Source: Sphingobacterium sp. JB170
GTDB taxonomy: Bacteria > Bacteroidota > Bacteroidia > Sphingobacteriales > Sphingobacteriaceae
Assembly (NCBI RefSeq): GCF_900163865.1
Contig: NZ_FUKU01000026.1
Coordinates: 434,001 to 498,000, forward strand
Direction of reading: 5' to 3'
DNA: 64,000 nucleotides
The position numbers and the translations under genes were made by a program. Below the pieces are notes generated by a model, which was given only the letters and a program-made list of their open reading frames with translations, was not told where the DNA came from and ran no database searches. Every line of letters begins with the position of its first letter. The first letter of the stretch is position 1. Below, in pieces: positions 18,527 through 28,150 of this stretch.

Positions 18527-19279
18527 TTACCGAACAACCGTACCTGCTTTACGCAGGGCACCTTTTAGTTCGGGTATTAGAATCTCTCCATAGTGAAAAA
18601 CAGACGCCGCTAGTGCAGCATCCACATTTGTCTGTTCAAAGACATCCAAAAAGTGTTGTACATTCCCTGCCCCGCCCGAAGCGATCAACGGTATATGTAT
18701 GGAGCTATTGATACGCTTTAAAAAGGAATTATCAAAACCTCCCTTTGTTCCATCGTGGTCCATCGAAGTAAGCAAAATTTCCCCAGCACCACGGCTTTCC
18801 GCCTCTTGTATCCAGTCTTGGGTATCGATATCCGTCTTATCGCGACCACCGCGCAAATGTACATAGTTCTTTTCGTTAACCACGCGCGTGTCGACAGCGA
18901 CAACGACAAATTGACGTCCGAAAGACTTTGCTAGGTCGTCGATTAATTTTGGATTTCGAACCGCAGCGGAATTAATTGATATTTTATCGGCCCCCGCGTT
19001 TAAAAGTATCTCCGCATCGGCAAGTTCGTTAATTCCACCTCCGATGGTAAAAGGAATATTTATTTGACGGGCAACCGCGCTGACTAGATCAATCGTTGTT
19101 TTACGTTTCTCGTGTGTTGCGGTGATATCCAAAAACACCAATTCATCCGCGCCTTGTTGCGAGTACTGCCAGGCAAGCTCCACCGGATCACCAGCGTCAC
19201 GTAAATCAACAAAATTCACGCCCTTTACTGTACGGCCGTCCTTCACATCCAAACATGGAATGATACGTTTGGCTAACAT
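18527..19279 (-). CDS. hisF: Imidazole glycerol phosphate synthase, cyclase subunit
   Basis: 250 residues of a TIM barrel. It starts [23 protein letters not shown], the HisF signature with the catalytic Asp (about residue 11). Phosphate-binding turns are visible (TIGGGI, IASGGAG), as is [13 protein letters not shown] with the second catalytic Asp. With HisH it makes imidazole glycerol phosphate and AICAR from PRFAR and glutamine-derived ammonia. The start is 2 bp after the hisA stop, suggesting translational coupling. Confidence 0.97.
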   Translation of the reverse strand: MLAKRIIPCLDVKDGRTVKGVNFVDLRDAGDPVELAWQYSQQGADELVFLDITATHEKRKTTIDLVSAVARQINIPFTIGGGINELADAEILLNAGADKISINSAAVRNPKLIDDLAKSFGRQFVVVAVDTRVVNEKNYVHLRGGRDKTDIDTQDWIQEAESRGAGEILLTSMDHDGTKGGFDNSFLKRINSSIHIPLIASGGAGNVQHFLDVFEQTNVDAALAASVFHYGEILIPELKGALRKAGTVVR

Positions 19280-19281
19280 AA

Positions 19282-20034
19282 TTAAAATTTAATTAGCGAT
19301 TTTAAATTCCAATCCTTGATCTCCTCGATCGTTATTTTATTCTCATAAATTGCTTTTCCGACAACACAAGATTCCATGCGACCTAAGGATTCAAGCGATT
19401 TAATATCTTCCATCGAACTAATACCACCCGAACCGATCAATTTGATAATTGGGGAATGATCAAGCAGCTTCTCATAAAGTTCAATGCCCGCACCTCCAAG
19501 CTTACCGTCCTTACTAATATCAGTACAAAGGAAGCGAAAGAACCCCAGCGCCAGACATTTATCGATGTATACAATGAGCTTAATCGGAGAGCTTTCCAGC
19601 CAGCCCGAATACTTGATCACTTCATCAAGGACGTCGATCGCTATCACGATATGATCTGCATACTTTACACGACCTTCGTTAAGCTTACTTAAATCCTCTA
19701 AAAAGGATGGGTTGGTAATGGCTTGTGTACCTACAATAACGCGATAAATGCCAGCATCAACAAGCTCCTTGACCTTTTCAATACTACGCACCCCCCCACC
19801 GTATTGTACTTTCATCTCCGTTTTACGGATAATTTCGAACAGGTAATCCTGATTACTAAAATCACCTTTTGCACCATTCAGGTCAATGATATGAACGATC
19901 TCCGTTCCGTTAGCGTGATATTTCTTAATCTGTTCTTCCAAGGAAATTTCATACGTGGTAACATCGCTGTAGTTACCTTCACGTAAACGGACGACTTTCT
20001 TGTCCAAGACATCAATAGCAGGAATGATATACAT
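19282..20034 (-). CDS. hisA: Phosphoribosylformimino-5-aminoimidazole carboxamide ribotide isomerase
   Basis: 250 residues, TIM barrel, beginning [20 protein letters not shown]. The first catalytic Asp is in PAIDVLD and the second in [20 protein letters not shown] and IGSGGISS are the phosphate-binding turns. The enzyme converts ProFAR to PRFAR, the substrate of the HisH-HisF complex encoded next to it. The protein is somewhat divergent from enterobacterial HisA, but length and motifs are complete. Confidence 0.95.
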   Translation of the reverse strand: MYIIPAIDVLDKKVVRLREGNYSDVTTYEISLEEQIKKYHANGTEIVHIIDLNGAKGDFSNQDYLFEIIRKTEMKVQYGGGVRSIEKVKELVDAGIYRVIVGTQAITNPSFLEDLSKLNEGRVKYADHIVIAIDVLDEVIKYSGWLESSPIKLIVYIDKCLALGFFRFLCTDISKDGKLGGAGIELYEKLLDHSPIIKLIGSGGISSMEDIKSLESLGRMESCVVGKAIYENKITIEEIKDWNLKSLIKF

Positions 20035-20081
20035 ATCTATAAATTAGTAAATGCAATAATTATAATAAATTCAATTTTCTC

Positions 20082-20672
20082 CTATAACCGGGAGAAATTC
20101 TTCAGTAATTGTTCCCCGGCAACGCCAGACTTTTCCGGATGGAACTGTACACCAATAAAATTATTGTGCTCAATAGCCGCTGAAAAGTCAATCCCATAGT
20201 GACATATCGCTGCCGTATACCGCGGGTGTTCCTCAATATAATAAGAGTGTACAAAATAAAAGTAGCTTTTATCTGCTATATCTTGAAAAATAGCGCTGTC
20301 CTTTTTCGGAGATATACTATTCCAGCCCATATGCGGCACTTTCCCCGCTAATTGTTTATCAAAATGTAACGTCCGAATCGGCATAATGTTGAGCAAATCC
20401 GAATTACCCTCCTCGGAAAACGCGGTCAGTAATTGCATTCCTACACATATACCTAAAACAGGTTGCTCCAGCTGATCTATCCGGGCGGCTAACCCCGATT
20501 CATGAAGCTTATTCATGGCCGAACCTGCATGACCAACACCAGGGATTATAATATGATCATAAAGATCAAAGGCATTTTGATCATTGATCATACCGTAACC
20601 AATATTCAAACGGTCTAATGCCGCGGTTAAAGAAAAAATATTCCCCGCCCCGTAGTTAACTATTCCAATCAT
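20082..20672 (-). CDS. hisH: Imidazole glycerol phosphate synthase, glutamine amidotransferase subunit
   Basis: 196 residues from the ATG at 20672. A longer frame starts 25 codons upstream inside the end of hisB, but HisH proteins begin at MIGIVNYGAGN. The class-I amidotransferase triad is seen: Cys in LGICVGMQLL and His-Glu in GVQFHPEKSG. It releases ammonia from glutamine for HisF. It begins 31 bp after the hisB stop. Confidence 0.96.
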   Translation of the reverse strand: MIGIVNYGAGNIFSLTAALDRLNIGYGMINDQNAFDLYDHIIIPGVGHAGSAMNKLHESGLAARIDQLEQPVLGICVGMQLLTAFSEEGNSDLLNIMPIRTLHFDKQLAGKVPHMGWNSISPKKDSAIFQDIADKSYFYFVHSYYIEEHPRYTAAICHYGIDFSAAIEHNNFIGVQFHPEKSGVAGEQLLKNFSRL

Positions 20673-20703
20673 AATTATTCGAGATTCAAATCTCTTTTTA
20701 TTC

Positions 20704-21843
20704 CTATAAGACTCCCTTTGTACTAGGAAGTTGCATATTCTCCACATCTCGGCGTACGGCCATTTTTATCGCTTTGGCGAAACCTTTAAAAATCGCTTCT
20801 ATTTTGTGATGTTCGTTCTCACCCTCAGCTTTAATATTTAGGTTTGATTTAGACGCATCCGAAAATGATTTAAAAAAATGAAAAAACATTTCTGTCGGCA
20901 TATCGCCAATTTTCTCGCGATTAAATTCGGCATCCCAGACAATCCAGTTACGCCCGCCAAAGTCGATAGCTACTTGCGCTAGACAATCATCCATCGGCAG
21001 CGTAAAGGCATAACGTTCAATTCCACGCTTATCTCCCAATACTTTAAGGAAGATCTCTCCTAGGGCGATGCCGGTATCTTCGATCGTGTGGTGTTCATCA
21101 ATATGTAAATCTCCTCGGGCTTTCACCACAAGATCTATAGCTCCATGACGTGCAATTTGATCAAGCATATGATCAAAAAATGGTAAACCCGTGTCAATAT
21201 CTGCTTTACCGGAACCGTCGAGATTCAATTGGATATAGATATCTGTCTCATTGGTCTTTCGGTGGTGCTCACCGCTACGTGTGGACAGCTTCAGGAATTC
21301 GTATATGGATTTCCAGTCTGTCGTTTCTAAAGCGACCGATGCAGCCTGAATTTGCAGGTTTTCGGCTTGCCCAAGGGTTTCATTTTCCCGAATCCATATT
21401 GCTTTGGCACCCAAATTTTCTGCGAGTTTAACATCATTTACACGATCACCGATAACGAATGATTCGGTCAAATTGTATCGATCGGTATTAAAATACTCCC
21501 CCAGCATACCGATTCCGGGTTTACGCGTAGAAGCATTCTCATGGGGAAACGTTTTATCAATATGCACCTTAGCGAATTTAACGCCCTCGGCAGCAAACGT
21601 ATCAACGATAAATTGATGCACCGGCCAAAAGTTTACCTCGGGGTGTGAATCCGTGCCTAATCCATCTTGGTTGGAAACCAAAATAAGCTCAAAATCTAGT
21701 TCCCTAGCTATCCGTGGTAAATACTGTAACGCTCCAGGGTAAAATTTAAGCTTCGCAAACGAATCTATTTGCTCATCTTCTGGTTCTAAAATCAACGTTC
21801 CATCACGATCGATGAACAAAATTCTTTTCACTAAATCAGACAT
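20704..21843 (-). CDS. hisB: Bifunctional histidinol-phosphatase / imidazoleglycerol-phosphate dehydratase
   Basis: 379 residues from the ATG at 21843; an upstream in-frame TTG is less likely. The N-terminal HAD phosphatase domain (to about 170) has FIDRDGTLI with the nucleophile Asp, and [12 protein letters not shown]. The C-terminal dehydratase domain (about 195-379) has the metal-binding [11 protein letters not shown] and [13 protein letters not shown]. Both activities of the fused HisB are therefore likely. It follows hisC by 83 bp. Confidence 0.96.
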   Translation of the reverse strand: MSDLVKRILFIDRDGTLILEPEDEQIDSFAKLKFYPGALQYLPRIARELDFELILVSNQDGLGTDSHPEVNFWPVHQFIVDTFAAEGVKFAKVHIDKTFPHENASTRKPGIGMLGEYFNTDRYNLTESFVIGDRVNDVKLAENLGAKAIWIRENETLGQAENLQIQAASVALETTDWKSIYEFLKLSTRSGEHHRKTNETDIYIQLNLDGSGKADIDTGLPFFDHMLDQIARHGAIDLVVKARGDLHIDEHHTIEDTGIALGEIFLKVLGDKRGIERYAFTLPMDDCLAQVAIDFGGRNWIVWDAEFNREKIGDMPTEMFFHFFKSFSDASKSNLNIKAEGENEHHKIEAIFKGFAKAIKMAVRRDVENMQLPSTKGVL

Positions 21844-21926
21844 AATATCTATAGTCAATCTAATATTCTTCTAAAATATACCGCATACGACGGCCAACTT
21901 GGGCTGATGTACACGTTTGAATCTCA

Positions 21927-22994
21927 CTAATTGCTCTCCTTGTAGAAGCTATGGATAGCATTTAATATTATTTTATTTTCATCGGGCATACCCACTGTTA
22001 AACGTAAACAACCTGCGCAAAGTTCCACTTTAGATCGGTCACGAACAATAATGCCACGGTCCACCAAATAAGCATACAGTTCACTCGGTGCATTTAATTT
22101 GACGAGCACAAAGTTAGCCTCAGAAGGCGTAACGTGGTGTACCTGCTGGATGTCGATTAACGCCGAGATCAGTTTCTCACGCTCGAAGACCGTTTCCTTA
22201 ATCCACTCATTTACCACGTCTACTCGCTCGAGTGCTTCCAGAACGATATCTTGGGTCGCTTGATTGATATTATAAGGTGGTTTTATTTTATTAAACACAG
22301 CAATGATATCGGTGCTTGCAAACGCTATCCCTAAACGCAATCCGGCTAGTCCCCATGCTTTTGACAAGGTCTGTAAAACCACAAGGTTCGAGAATTCCGC
22401 TAAATCCTTGGTAAAAGAGAGTTGTTTAGCATAGTTTATATAAGCTTCGTCAATCACAACGATCCCGTCAAAATTCACTAAAATAGTCTCAATATCTTGA
22501 CGGTTTATGCTGTTTCCGGTGGGGTTATTTGGCGAGCAAATAAAAATCATTTTAGTGCGTGCGTCGATCGCCTCAGCAATGCCATCCAGATTCAACTGAT
22601 AGTCGGGCGTTAAGGGCACCTTTTTACACTGTACGTTATTAATATTTGCCGACACTTCGTACATTCCGTAGGTCGGCGGCACTAAAATAACATTATCCAC
22701 TCCCGGTTCGCAGAATGCTCTATACAAAATATCGATAGCCTCATCACTGCCATTTCCTAGAAAAATATTTTCTGCGGGCACACCTTTAATTTGATGAAGT
22801 CGATTCTTTACTCTATGCTGCTTCGGGTCTGGATACCGATTATAATTTCTGCTATAGGGTGAGCCAAACGCGTTCTCATTTGCATCCAATAGCACGGACG
22901 CCTCGCCGTTGAACTCATCTCTAGCGGACGAATAAGGTACCAATCTCTTAATATTATCCCTCAGCAAAGTGGTTAGGCTAAAAGGCTTTGTCAT
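21927..22994 (-). CDS. hisC: Histidinol-phosphate aminotransferase
   Basis: 355 residues, fold-type I PLP enzyme. VLLDANENAFG near the start, ICSPNNPTGN, and the PLP lysine in LQTLSKAWGLAGLRLG are visible. It is the first his gene of this cluster: the hisG and hisD genes that normally precede it in Bacteroidota are absent. Instead it starts 47 bp after the ribonuclease Z gene on the same strand, so it may be transcribed from the STAS-rnz promoter. Confidence 0.95.
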   Translation of the reverse strand: MTKPFSLTTLLRDNIKRLVPYSSARDEFNGEASVLLDANENAFGSPYSRNYNRYPDPKQHRVKNRLHQIKGVPAENIFLGNGSDEAIDILYRAFCEPGVDNVILVPPTYGMYEVSANINNVQCKKVPLTPDYQLNLDGIAEAIDARTKMIFICSPNNPTGNSINRQDIETILVNFDGIVVIDEAYINYAKQLSFTKDLAEFSNLVVLQTLSKAWGLAGLRLGIAFASTDIIAVFNKIKPPYNINQATQDIVLEALERVDVVNEWIKETVFEREKLISALIDIQQVHHVTPSEANFVLVKLNAPSELYAYLVDRGIIVRDRSKVELCAGCLRLTVGMPDENKIILNAIHSFYKESN

Positions 22995-23041
22995 ATCATT
23001 TTTTTTGAATTTGTAAATATGGGGAAAAATCTACAAAATCC

Positions 23042-23956
23042 CTATACTAAAAACCACTTACCTTGTTCAGAAAGGAGGGTATTAGCAAACACAGGTTTAG
23101 CCTCCAGCAAAAACGGTTGTAAATCTTTATAGCGAGCCGAGTAATGCCCCAGAAGCAACTGCCCTGCATGTACCGATTGGGCGACTGTAGCTGCCTGCAG
23201 GGCGGTAGAATGGAACGTTTCTGTCGCACGGTCCGCAAGAATCTCAAGAAATGTGGCCTCATGATACAATAAGCTAACATTTCGGATAGCGTCATGGTAA
23301 CCATCCCACATTTTTGTATCCGAGCAAAATGCATAGCTACGCGGATCAGGCGCGGCAAACGTAAGTTCTTGGGCACGGTGCACTGTACCATCCTCGGACA
23401 CGTAATCAATTCCCTTCTTAAGCATCTTCAAATACGGAGTTGGGATATTTAATTCCTCCACCTTTTCCATGTTCAGTGGTGCCGCGCGCTTACCTTCATC
23501 AAAGCGAAAGCCGGTGCAATCCACGCGATGTTGGAGGGGAAAACTGCTTACCGTCAATTTCGGTAGTTCCAAAATAACTTCGGCATTTTTCGGATTGGTA
23601 GGGTGAAAAATTAGGTCGTAACGTAAATGTGTATCAGAATACTTGAACTGTAGATCAAGAATCTCTTTGAGCGCAGCGGGTCCATAAAGGTGCAAATCTG
23701 ACTTTCGCCCCATCAAGTGCTGCGAGGACAACAGTCCGACCAACCCCAAATAATGGTCACCATGCAGATGACTTATAAAAATATGGTTGATCCGGTTACT
23801 CCGGATCCCATAGCGAAAGAGCTGCATTTGGGTTCCTTCGCCGCAGTCTATCAAAAACAACTGCTCGTTGAAGTTAACAACTTGGGAGGTAGGATGACGG
23901 CCATACATAGGGGTAGCTGAACTATTCCCTAAAATAAGGACTTCGAACCGACTCAT
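23042..23956 (-). CDS. rnz: Ribonuclease Z (tRNA 3'-end processing)
   Basis: 304 residues of the metallo-beta-lactamase fold. The zinc motif HLHGDHYLGL, SHLHGDH context, the later His in SFPLQHRVD, the Asp in YAFCSDTK and the C-terminal HYSARY match RNase Z. It cuts tRNA precursors 3' of the discriminator. This fits the tRNA-Asp genes in the window, which lack encoded CCA. The first four bases overlap the end of the STAS gene (ATGA-type), so the pair is translationally coupled. Confidence 0.96.
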   Translation of the reverse strand: MSRFEVLILGNSSATPMYGRHPTSQVVNFNEQLFLIDCGEGTQMQLFRYGIRSNRINHIFISHLHGDHYLGLVGLLSSQHLMGRKSDLHLYGPAALKEILDLQFKYSDTHLRYDLIFHPTNPKNAEVILELPKLTVSSFPLQHRVDCTGFRFDEGKRAAPLNMEKVEELNIPTPYLKMLKKGIDYVSEDGTVHRAQELTFAAPDPRSYAFCSDTKMWDGYHDAIRNVSLLYHEATFLEILADRATETFHSTALQAATVAQSVHAGQLLLGHYSARYKDLQPFLLEAKPVFANTLLSEQGKWFLV

Positions 23957-24330
23957 GCCTGTTCTTCTTTCAAATCTAATCGAATTTCATTACCAAAAAT
24001 CATATCCTCCGCTTCGCTAACCGAGCGTGTGATTTTGAAATAGTCGGTCATACGTGCCAATTTCAACATATCGATCAATTCTTGGTTTAATCCAGTGAGA
24101 ATAAACAAACCTCCTGAAGCTTTGCATAGCCTACGCGCCAGTAATCCCATACGGAGTACATCTTCATCAGCACGATTGACTTGACCAAGGTTTAGTACGA
24201 TATTACGCTGCCCGCCAGTATTGCGCAACATGAACTCTCCCTTCAGTTTACTCGCTCCCTTGCCATCCAATACTTCTGTTAGTGGCTCAATGATTACATA
24301 TCGTTCGTGTTTTTCTACCGTAAACTTCAT
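23953..24330 (-). CDS. STAS-domain protein, anti-sigma factor antagonist-like
   Basis: 125 residues from the ATG at 24330; a TTG three codons upstream is less likely. The whole protein is a STAS fold resembling SpoIIAA-like antagonists (IVLNLGQVNRADEDVLRMG, with the conserved segment before LLARRLCKASGG). The phosphorylatable Ser/Thr of classical antagonists, expected after the acidic turn, appears replaced (ADEDVL), so switch function by phosphorylation is doubtful. It overlaps rnz by 4 bp, an arrangement that suggests a shared role or simply coupling. Confidence 0.8.
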   Translation of the reverse strand: MKFTVEKHERYVIIEPLTEVLDGKGASKLKGEFMLRNTGGQRNIVLNLGQVNRADEDVLRMGLLARRLCKASGGLFILTGLNQELIDMLKLARMTDYFKITRSVSEAEDMIFGNEIRLDLKEEQA

Positions 24331-24447
24331 AAGTGACAAAAATTAACATTATTTAATTCATAATGTGCGGGGAATACCCATAATCATGACTTCTAAAATA
24401 GCAATTCCTTTTGACTTGCCGACTAAAACCAAAAGGAATTGTTATGC

Positions 24448-25395
24448 TTAGCCTAGTTTTTCAAGCGCTTTTGTAATATTTGTTTCTAATCGAACACGTA
24501 CATCACCGGCCGATGGATACTGAAACTTTTCACCGGTTATGTGTTCAAAAAGTTCAATATAACGCTCAGATATGGACGAGACGATTTCCCCTGTCATCTT
24601 GGGCACTTGTTGCCCCTGTCGACCTTGAAACCCATTTTCAATCAACCATTGTCGCACAAATTCTTTCGAGAGTTGGCGCTGAGGCTCATTTTTCTCTTGG
24701 CGCTCGCTATACCCTTGTGCATAAAAATAACGCGAGGAATCTGGGGTATGAATCTCATCCATTAAGTAGATAATATCGTCGCGCTTTCCAAACTCATACT
24801 TTGTATCTACAAGGATTAGTCCGCGTTCATTCGCTATTTCGACCCCACGTTGGTACAATGCGCGCGTATAGTCCTCGAGTTGTTCGTAATCCACTTCGCT
24901 TACGATCCCTTGTTTAATAATTTCCTCACGGGAAATATCTTCATCATGCCCCACGGACGCTTTGGTTGTCGGTGTGATAATAGGCTCGGGTAACCTGTCA
25001 TTCTCTTTCAATCCATCAGGCAAGACCACACCACAAAGGGTTCTACCACCGGCTTTATAGGTTCGCCAGGCATGCCCAGCTAAATACCCCCGGATGACCA
25101 TTTCGACCTTAAACGGCTCACAGCGGTAACCGATGGTTGCGCTTGGATCGGGAACAGAGACAACCCAATTGGGAAGAATATCGGTGGTTGCAGCAAGAAA
25201 TTTCTCAGCGATTTGATTTAGCACCTGCCCTTTGTAGGGAATCGCTTCCGGCAGAACTACATCAAATGCTGAAATCCTGTCGGAGGCTATCATTACTAAA
25301 TATCCACCTGCGATATCGTATACGTCACGTACTTTACCCTTGTAAAAGGACCGCTGCCCTTGAAAATTAAAATTTGTTTCTTTTATTGCATTCAT
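24448..25395 (-). CDS. purC: Phosphoribosylaminoimidazole-succinocarboxamide synthase
   Basis: 315 residues, the longer SAICAR synthase form. [10 protein letters not shown] near the start, [11 protein letters not shown], and LVDTKYEFG are family motifs. It joins aspartate to CAIR in purine synthesis. It lies 38 bp after phoH on the same strand and 117 bp before the STAS gene. The end of histidine synthesis returns AICAR to this pathway, so the closeness to the his genes is metabolically sensible. Confidence 0.96.
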   Translation of the reverse strand: MNAIKETNFNFQGQRSFYKGKVRDVYDIAGGYLVMIASDRISAFDVVLPEAIPYKGQVLNQIAEKFLAATTDILPNWVVSVPDPSATIGYRCEPFKVEMVIRGYLAGHAWRTYKAGGRTLCGVVLPDGLKENDRLPEPIITPTTKASVGHDEDISREEIIKQGIVSEVDYEQLEDYTRALYQRGVEIANERGLILVDTKYEFGKRDDIIYLMDEIHTPDSSRYFYAQGYSERQEKNEPQRQLSKEFVRQWLIENGFQGRQGQQVPKMTGEIVSSISERYIELFEHITGEKFQYPSAGDVRVRLETNITKALEKLG

Positions 25396-25433
25396 AATGG
25401 TACCGTGGCAAGCACGTCCTTCGTTTTAATTTT

Positions 25434-26399
25434 TTAAATATCTCCGTATGCTTCTAATATACGCCGAACCAGTTTATGGCGTACAACGTCTGCTCCGCTC
25501 AACTGTATGACCTCGATGCCTTCAATGCTATCAAGCAATTTCACAGCCGTAGCGAGTCCGGATTGAATCCTCTTCGGTAGATCAATCTGCGTGAGGTCAC
25601 CCGTTACGATAAATTTAGCGGTAGGGCCCATCCTGGTGAGGAACATTTTAAGTTGCATATCGGTCGCATTTTGCGCTTCATCCAAAATTACAAAACAATT
25701 ATCTAAAGTACGTCCTCGCATGAACGCCAGCGGCGCAATCTCGATCACCCGCCGCTCGAGTAGGTCTTTAAGCTTCTCTGCTGGAATCATATCATCCAGG
25801 GCATCGTACAAGGGGCGTAAATAAGGGTCAACTTTTTCTTTCAAATCACCCGGCAAGAATCCTAAGTTCTCCCCAGCTTCCACAGCTGGCCGGGTTAAGA
25901 TGATACGTTTAATTTCCTTATTACGAAGTGCGCGCACGGCAAGCGCAACAGCGGTGTAGGTCTTACCCGTACCCGCAGGGCCTATAGCAAACAATATATC
26001 GTTTTTTACGATACTATCCACCATCCGCCGTTGATTGGGCGTTCGCGCACGAACGATTATACCATTTGGCCCATAAACGATTGGCTCTCCCTTGAAGGCA
26101 GTTGGTTCCCCTAATTTCTTTTCGTCCTTCGCTGAGTCATTACTAGGCGCTTTCCCCACCAAATCTTCCAATGCATTTTCATTGAGCGATTGAAATTGCT
26201 GAATATGATCCAATATTCGTTCAAAAACCTGCTTAAATCGCTCCTGTTCGATCTCCTCACCGAGCACTTTAAGTTCGGTACCTCGCGCTACTAAGCGGAG
26301 TTTTGGAAAGCCCTTTTTTATCAGTTCGAAATGCTCATTCTGAGCGCCCCATAACGTAATTAAGTTTACGTCTTCTAGATTAATTATAGCTTCATTCAA
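25434..26399 (-). CDS. PhoH-like ATPase
   Basis: 321 residues. An N-terminal KH-like region (LWGAQNEHFELIKKGFPKLRLVARG) is followed by a P-loop ATPase domain with Walker A in AIGPAGTGKTYTA and Walker B in CFVILDEAQNA. PhoH proteins are linked to RNA metabolism, and some act near YbeY and ribosome maturation. No in-frame ATG fits the expected N-terminus. I used a TTG at 26399; the nearest upstream in-frame stop leaves only TTG or rarer codons. Confidence 0.9.
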   Translation of the reverse strand: MNEAIINLEDVNLITLWGAQNEHFELIKKGFPKLRLVARGTELKVLGEEIEQERFKQVFERILDHIQQFQSLNENALEDLVGKAPSNDSAKDEKKLGEPTAFKGEPIVYGPNGIIVRARTPNQRRMVDSIVKNDILFAIGPAGTGKTYTAVALAVRALRNKEIKRIILTRPAVEAGENLGFLPGDLKEKVDPYLRPLYDALDDMIPAEKLKDLLERRVIEIAPLAFMRGRTLDNCFVILDEAQNATDMQLKMFLTRMGPTAKFIVTGDLTQIDLPKRIQSGLATAVKLLDSIEGIEVIQLSGADVVRHKLVRRILEAYGDI

Positions 26400-26602
26400 A
26401 TTATTTTGGGTTTTGTTCTTTGGTATTAAATATAAGTGTTTTTTCGCTGTTATTTATCGGAAACTAAAAGAACTCTTTACAAACTTTTGTCTGCAAGCAA
26501 TTTATCAATTCAAAAATACAAACAATTATCATCAACTTCATTGGAAGATCTAAAAAAGCTTATTTTAACAAATACCATAGGCAATATTGCATATTCTTTT
26601 AT

Positions 26603-26610
26603 TACTTTTG
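26603..26610 (+). promoter_or_regulatory. Candidate -7 box for the SAM hydroxide adenosyltransferase-like gene
   Basis: TACTTTTG fits TAnnTTTG, 68 nt upstream of the ATG at 26678. No TTG stands at the usual upstream spacing. Confidence 0.3.
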
Positions 26611-26677
26611 TGGTTCGCTTTTACAAAAAGAAGTTCACCACATTATTATAAGATTTTAGTATCTTCAGAGGTACACT

Positions 26678-27457
26678 ATGGGAGTAATCACGCTTACAAC
26701 AGACTTAGGACACCGCGACTTTTACCAAGCAGCGTTAAAAGGCAGCATTATTTCACAGTTGCCTGATGTTCGTATTGTGGACATTACCCATGAAATCCCC
26801 TCCTTCGATATCCAAAGAGCTGCCGTGGTTATGCGCAATGCATTTCGCTACTTCCCGCAAGGAACAGTTCACCTTATTGGAATCGACACGGTTTTCCAAG
26901 AGGGGGCTCATTATGCCATGATGAAGTACGAAGACCACTATTTCGTCGGAGCGGACAACGGTATCTTCAGTATAATTTTGGGCGAAAATGATGCACAAGA
27001 GTTATTTGAAATTGACATCATGCAAGACTTGCGCTATTTGCATTTTCCGCTTGCTGACATCCTCACCAAAGCGGCTTGCCATATCGCAAACGGCGGTAAA
27101 CTCGAAACCATCGGGCAGCCGATGGAACGCTCCTTAAAAAGAGTTATGATCCAGCCCTACGTGAATGGGAACAGCATCAAAGGGCATGTCTCCTATATCG
27201 ACTCATTTGGCAACGTGATTAGCAACATCAGCAAAGATTTGTTTAACGAAGTGCAGCGTGGGCGTAGCTTCAAGTTACATTTCAAACGCAATGAAACGAT
27301 AAACAGTTTGAGCTGGCACTACAACGAAGTACCCGAAGGAGAAAAGTTATGCCTGTTCGGTATTAGCAATTTCTTAGAAATCGCTATAAACAAAGGGCAT
27401 GCCAGCCGACTACTAGGTTTGCAACAAGATGAAATTATCATGGTGGAATTCACCTAA
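26678..27457 (+). CDS. SAM hydroxide adenosyltransferase family protein (DUF62)
   Basis: 259 residues. The start VITLTTDLGHRDFYQAALKG, IVDITHEIPSF, and VHLIGIDTVF match the DUF62/duf-62 family. Characterised members hydrolyse S-adenosylmethionine to adenosine and methionine through an activated water; related enzymes are fluorinases and chlorinases. The Asp in TTDLG and the His of THEI are kept. It is cytoplasmic. Its physiological role in Bacteroidota is not settled. Confidence 0.9.
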   Translation: MGVITLTTDLGHRDFYQAALKGSIISQLPDVRIVDITHEIPSFDIQRAAVVMRNAFRYFPQGTVHLIGIDTVFQEGAHYAMMKYEDHYFVGADNGIFSIILGENDAQELFEIDIMQDLRYLHFPLADILTKAACHIANGGKLETIGQPMERSLKRVMIQPYVNGNSIKGHVSYIDSFGNVISNISKDLFNEVQRGRSFKLHFKRNETINSLSWHYNEVPEGEKLCLFGISNFLEIAINKGHASRLLGLQQDEIIMVEFT

Positions 27458-27536
27458 TTACAAACACATTAATCCATTTCTTTTTCAAGGCGTCTAATTG
27501 CTCGGGATTTAAAACCCGGCAAACAAAATATTTAGT

Positions 27537-28100
27537 ATGCAAAAATCAAAAAACATTCTGCCTTTCTTGATTATGTTATTATGCATAACCAAGATGGACC
27601 AGGTCTGCGCGCAGTTAAATGTTAACAACGACTCACTCACCTATGAGAAGCAGCGTGAACGGGTGAATCAGTATTTAGACGATCGAAGCAAACGGTTCGC
27701 GGATTTCGACACAAGTCTAGAGCAAAAAACAGGCGTTTTTGGGATTTTCAAAACCAAAGGTGATATGCAAAAGTCAATTGACATCCTTAAACAGGTCGTC
27801 ATCACTGACAATAAAATTTTTCTAGAAACCAAAAAGCTACTGGATCTCAAGAATTACGAAAGTGAGCGCTATGCAGCTTTAGCTACGGAATATGACAATC
27901 AGGTCTCGGCGTACATGAAAACGATTACCAAACTTCAAAACGAAAATGAGAAGCTACGCGGAGAGATTGGTTTGCTCGACACGAAAGACCACGATAGTAA
28001 TGTGTTCGATTATTTCCTTATTGCTGTTATAATCATACTCTTAATTACCTTATATCGAATCTATAACCAAAACAAGGACAAAAAATTGACGAAAGAGTGA
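27537..28100 (+). CDS. Exported coiled-coil protein with C-terminal membrane anchor, unknown function
   Basis: 187 residues that I do not recognise as a named family. A signal peptide (ILPFLIMLLCITKMDQVCAQ) is followed by a highly charged helical region (about 25-150) with heptad-like spacing in its second half (ITKLQNENEKLRGEI). A single membrane segment (FLIAVIIILLITLY) and a short basic tail close the protein. This predicts a mostly periplasmic coiled coil held by its C-terminus in the inner membrane. It is 50 bp upstream of an ABC exporter on the same strand, and it may be co-transcribed with it. Confidence 0.7.
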   Translation: MQKSKNILPFLIMLLCITKMDQVCAQLNVNNDSLTYEKQRERVNQYLDDRSKRFADFDTSLEQKTGVFGIFKTKGDMQKSIDILKQVVITDNKIFLETKKLLDLKNYESERYAALATEYDNQVSAYMKTITKLQNENEKLRGEIGLLDTKDHDSNVFDYFLIAVIIILLITLYRIYNQNKDKKLTKE

Positions 28101-28150
28101 TATGCACCGGTAAATAATACCGTATTTTTGGCATTAAATTTTCAATACGG

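Noticed and set aside
26436..26651. Plus-strand open frame of 71 codons upstream of the SAM hydroxide adenosyltransferase-like gene
   Set aside because: It lies in the divergent promoter region, contains the TACTTTTG box, has no ATG-based good start and no recognisable family features.
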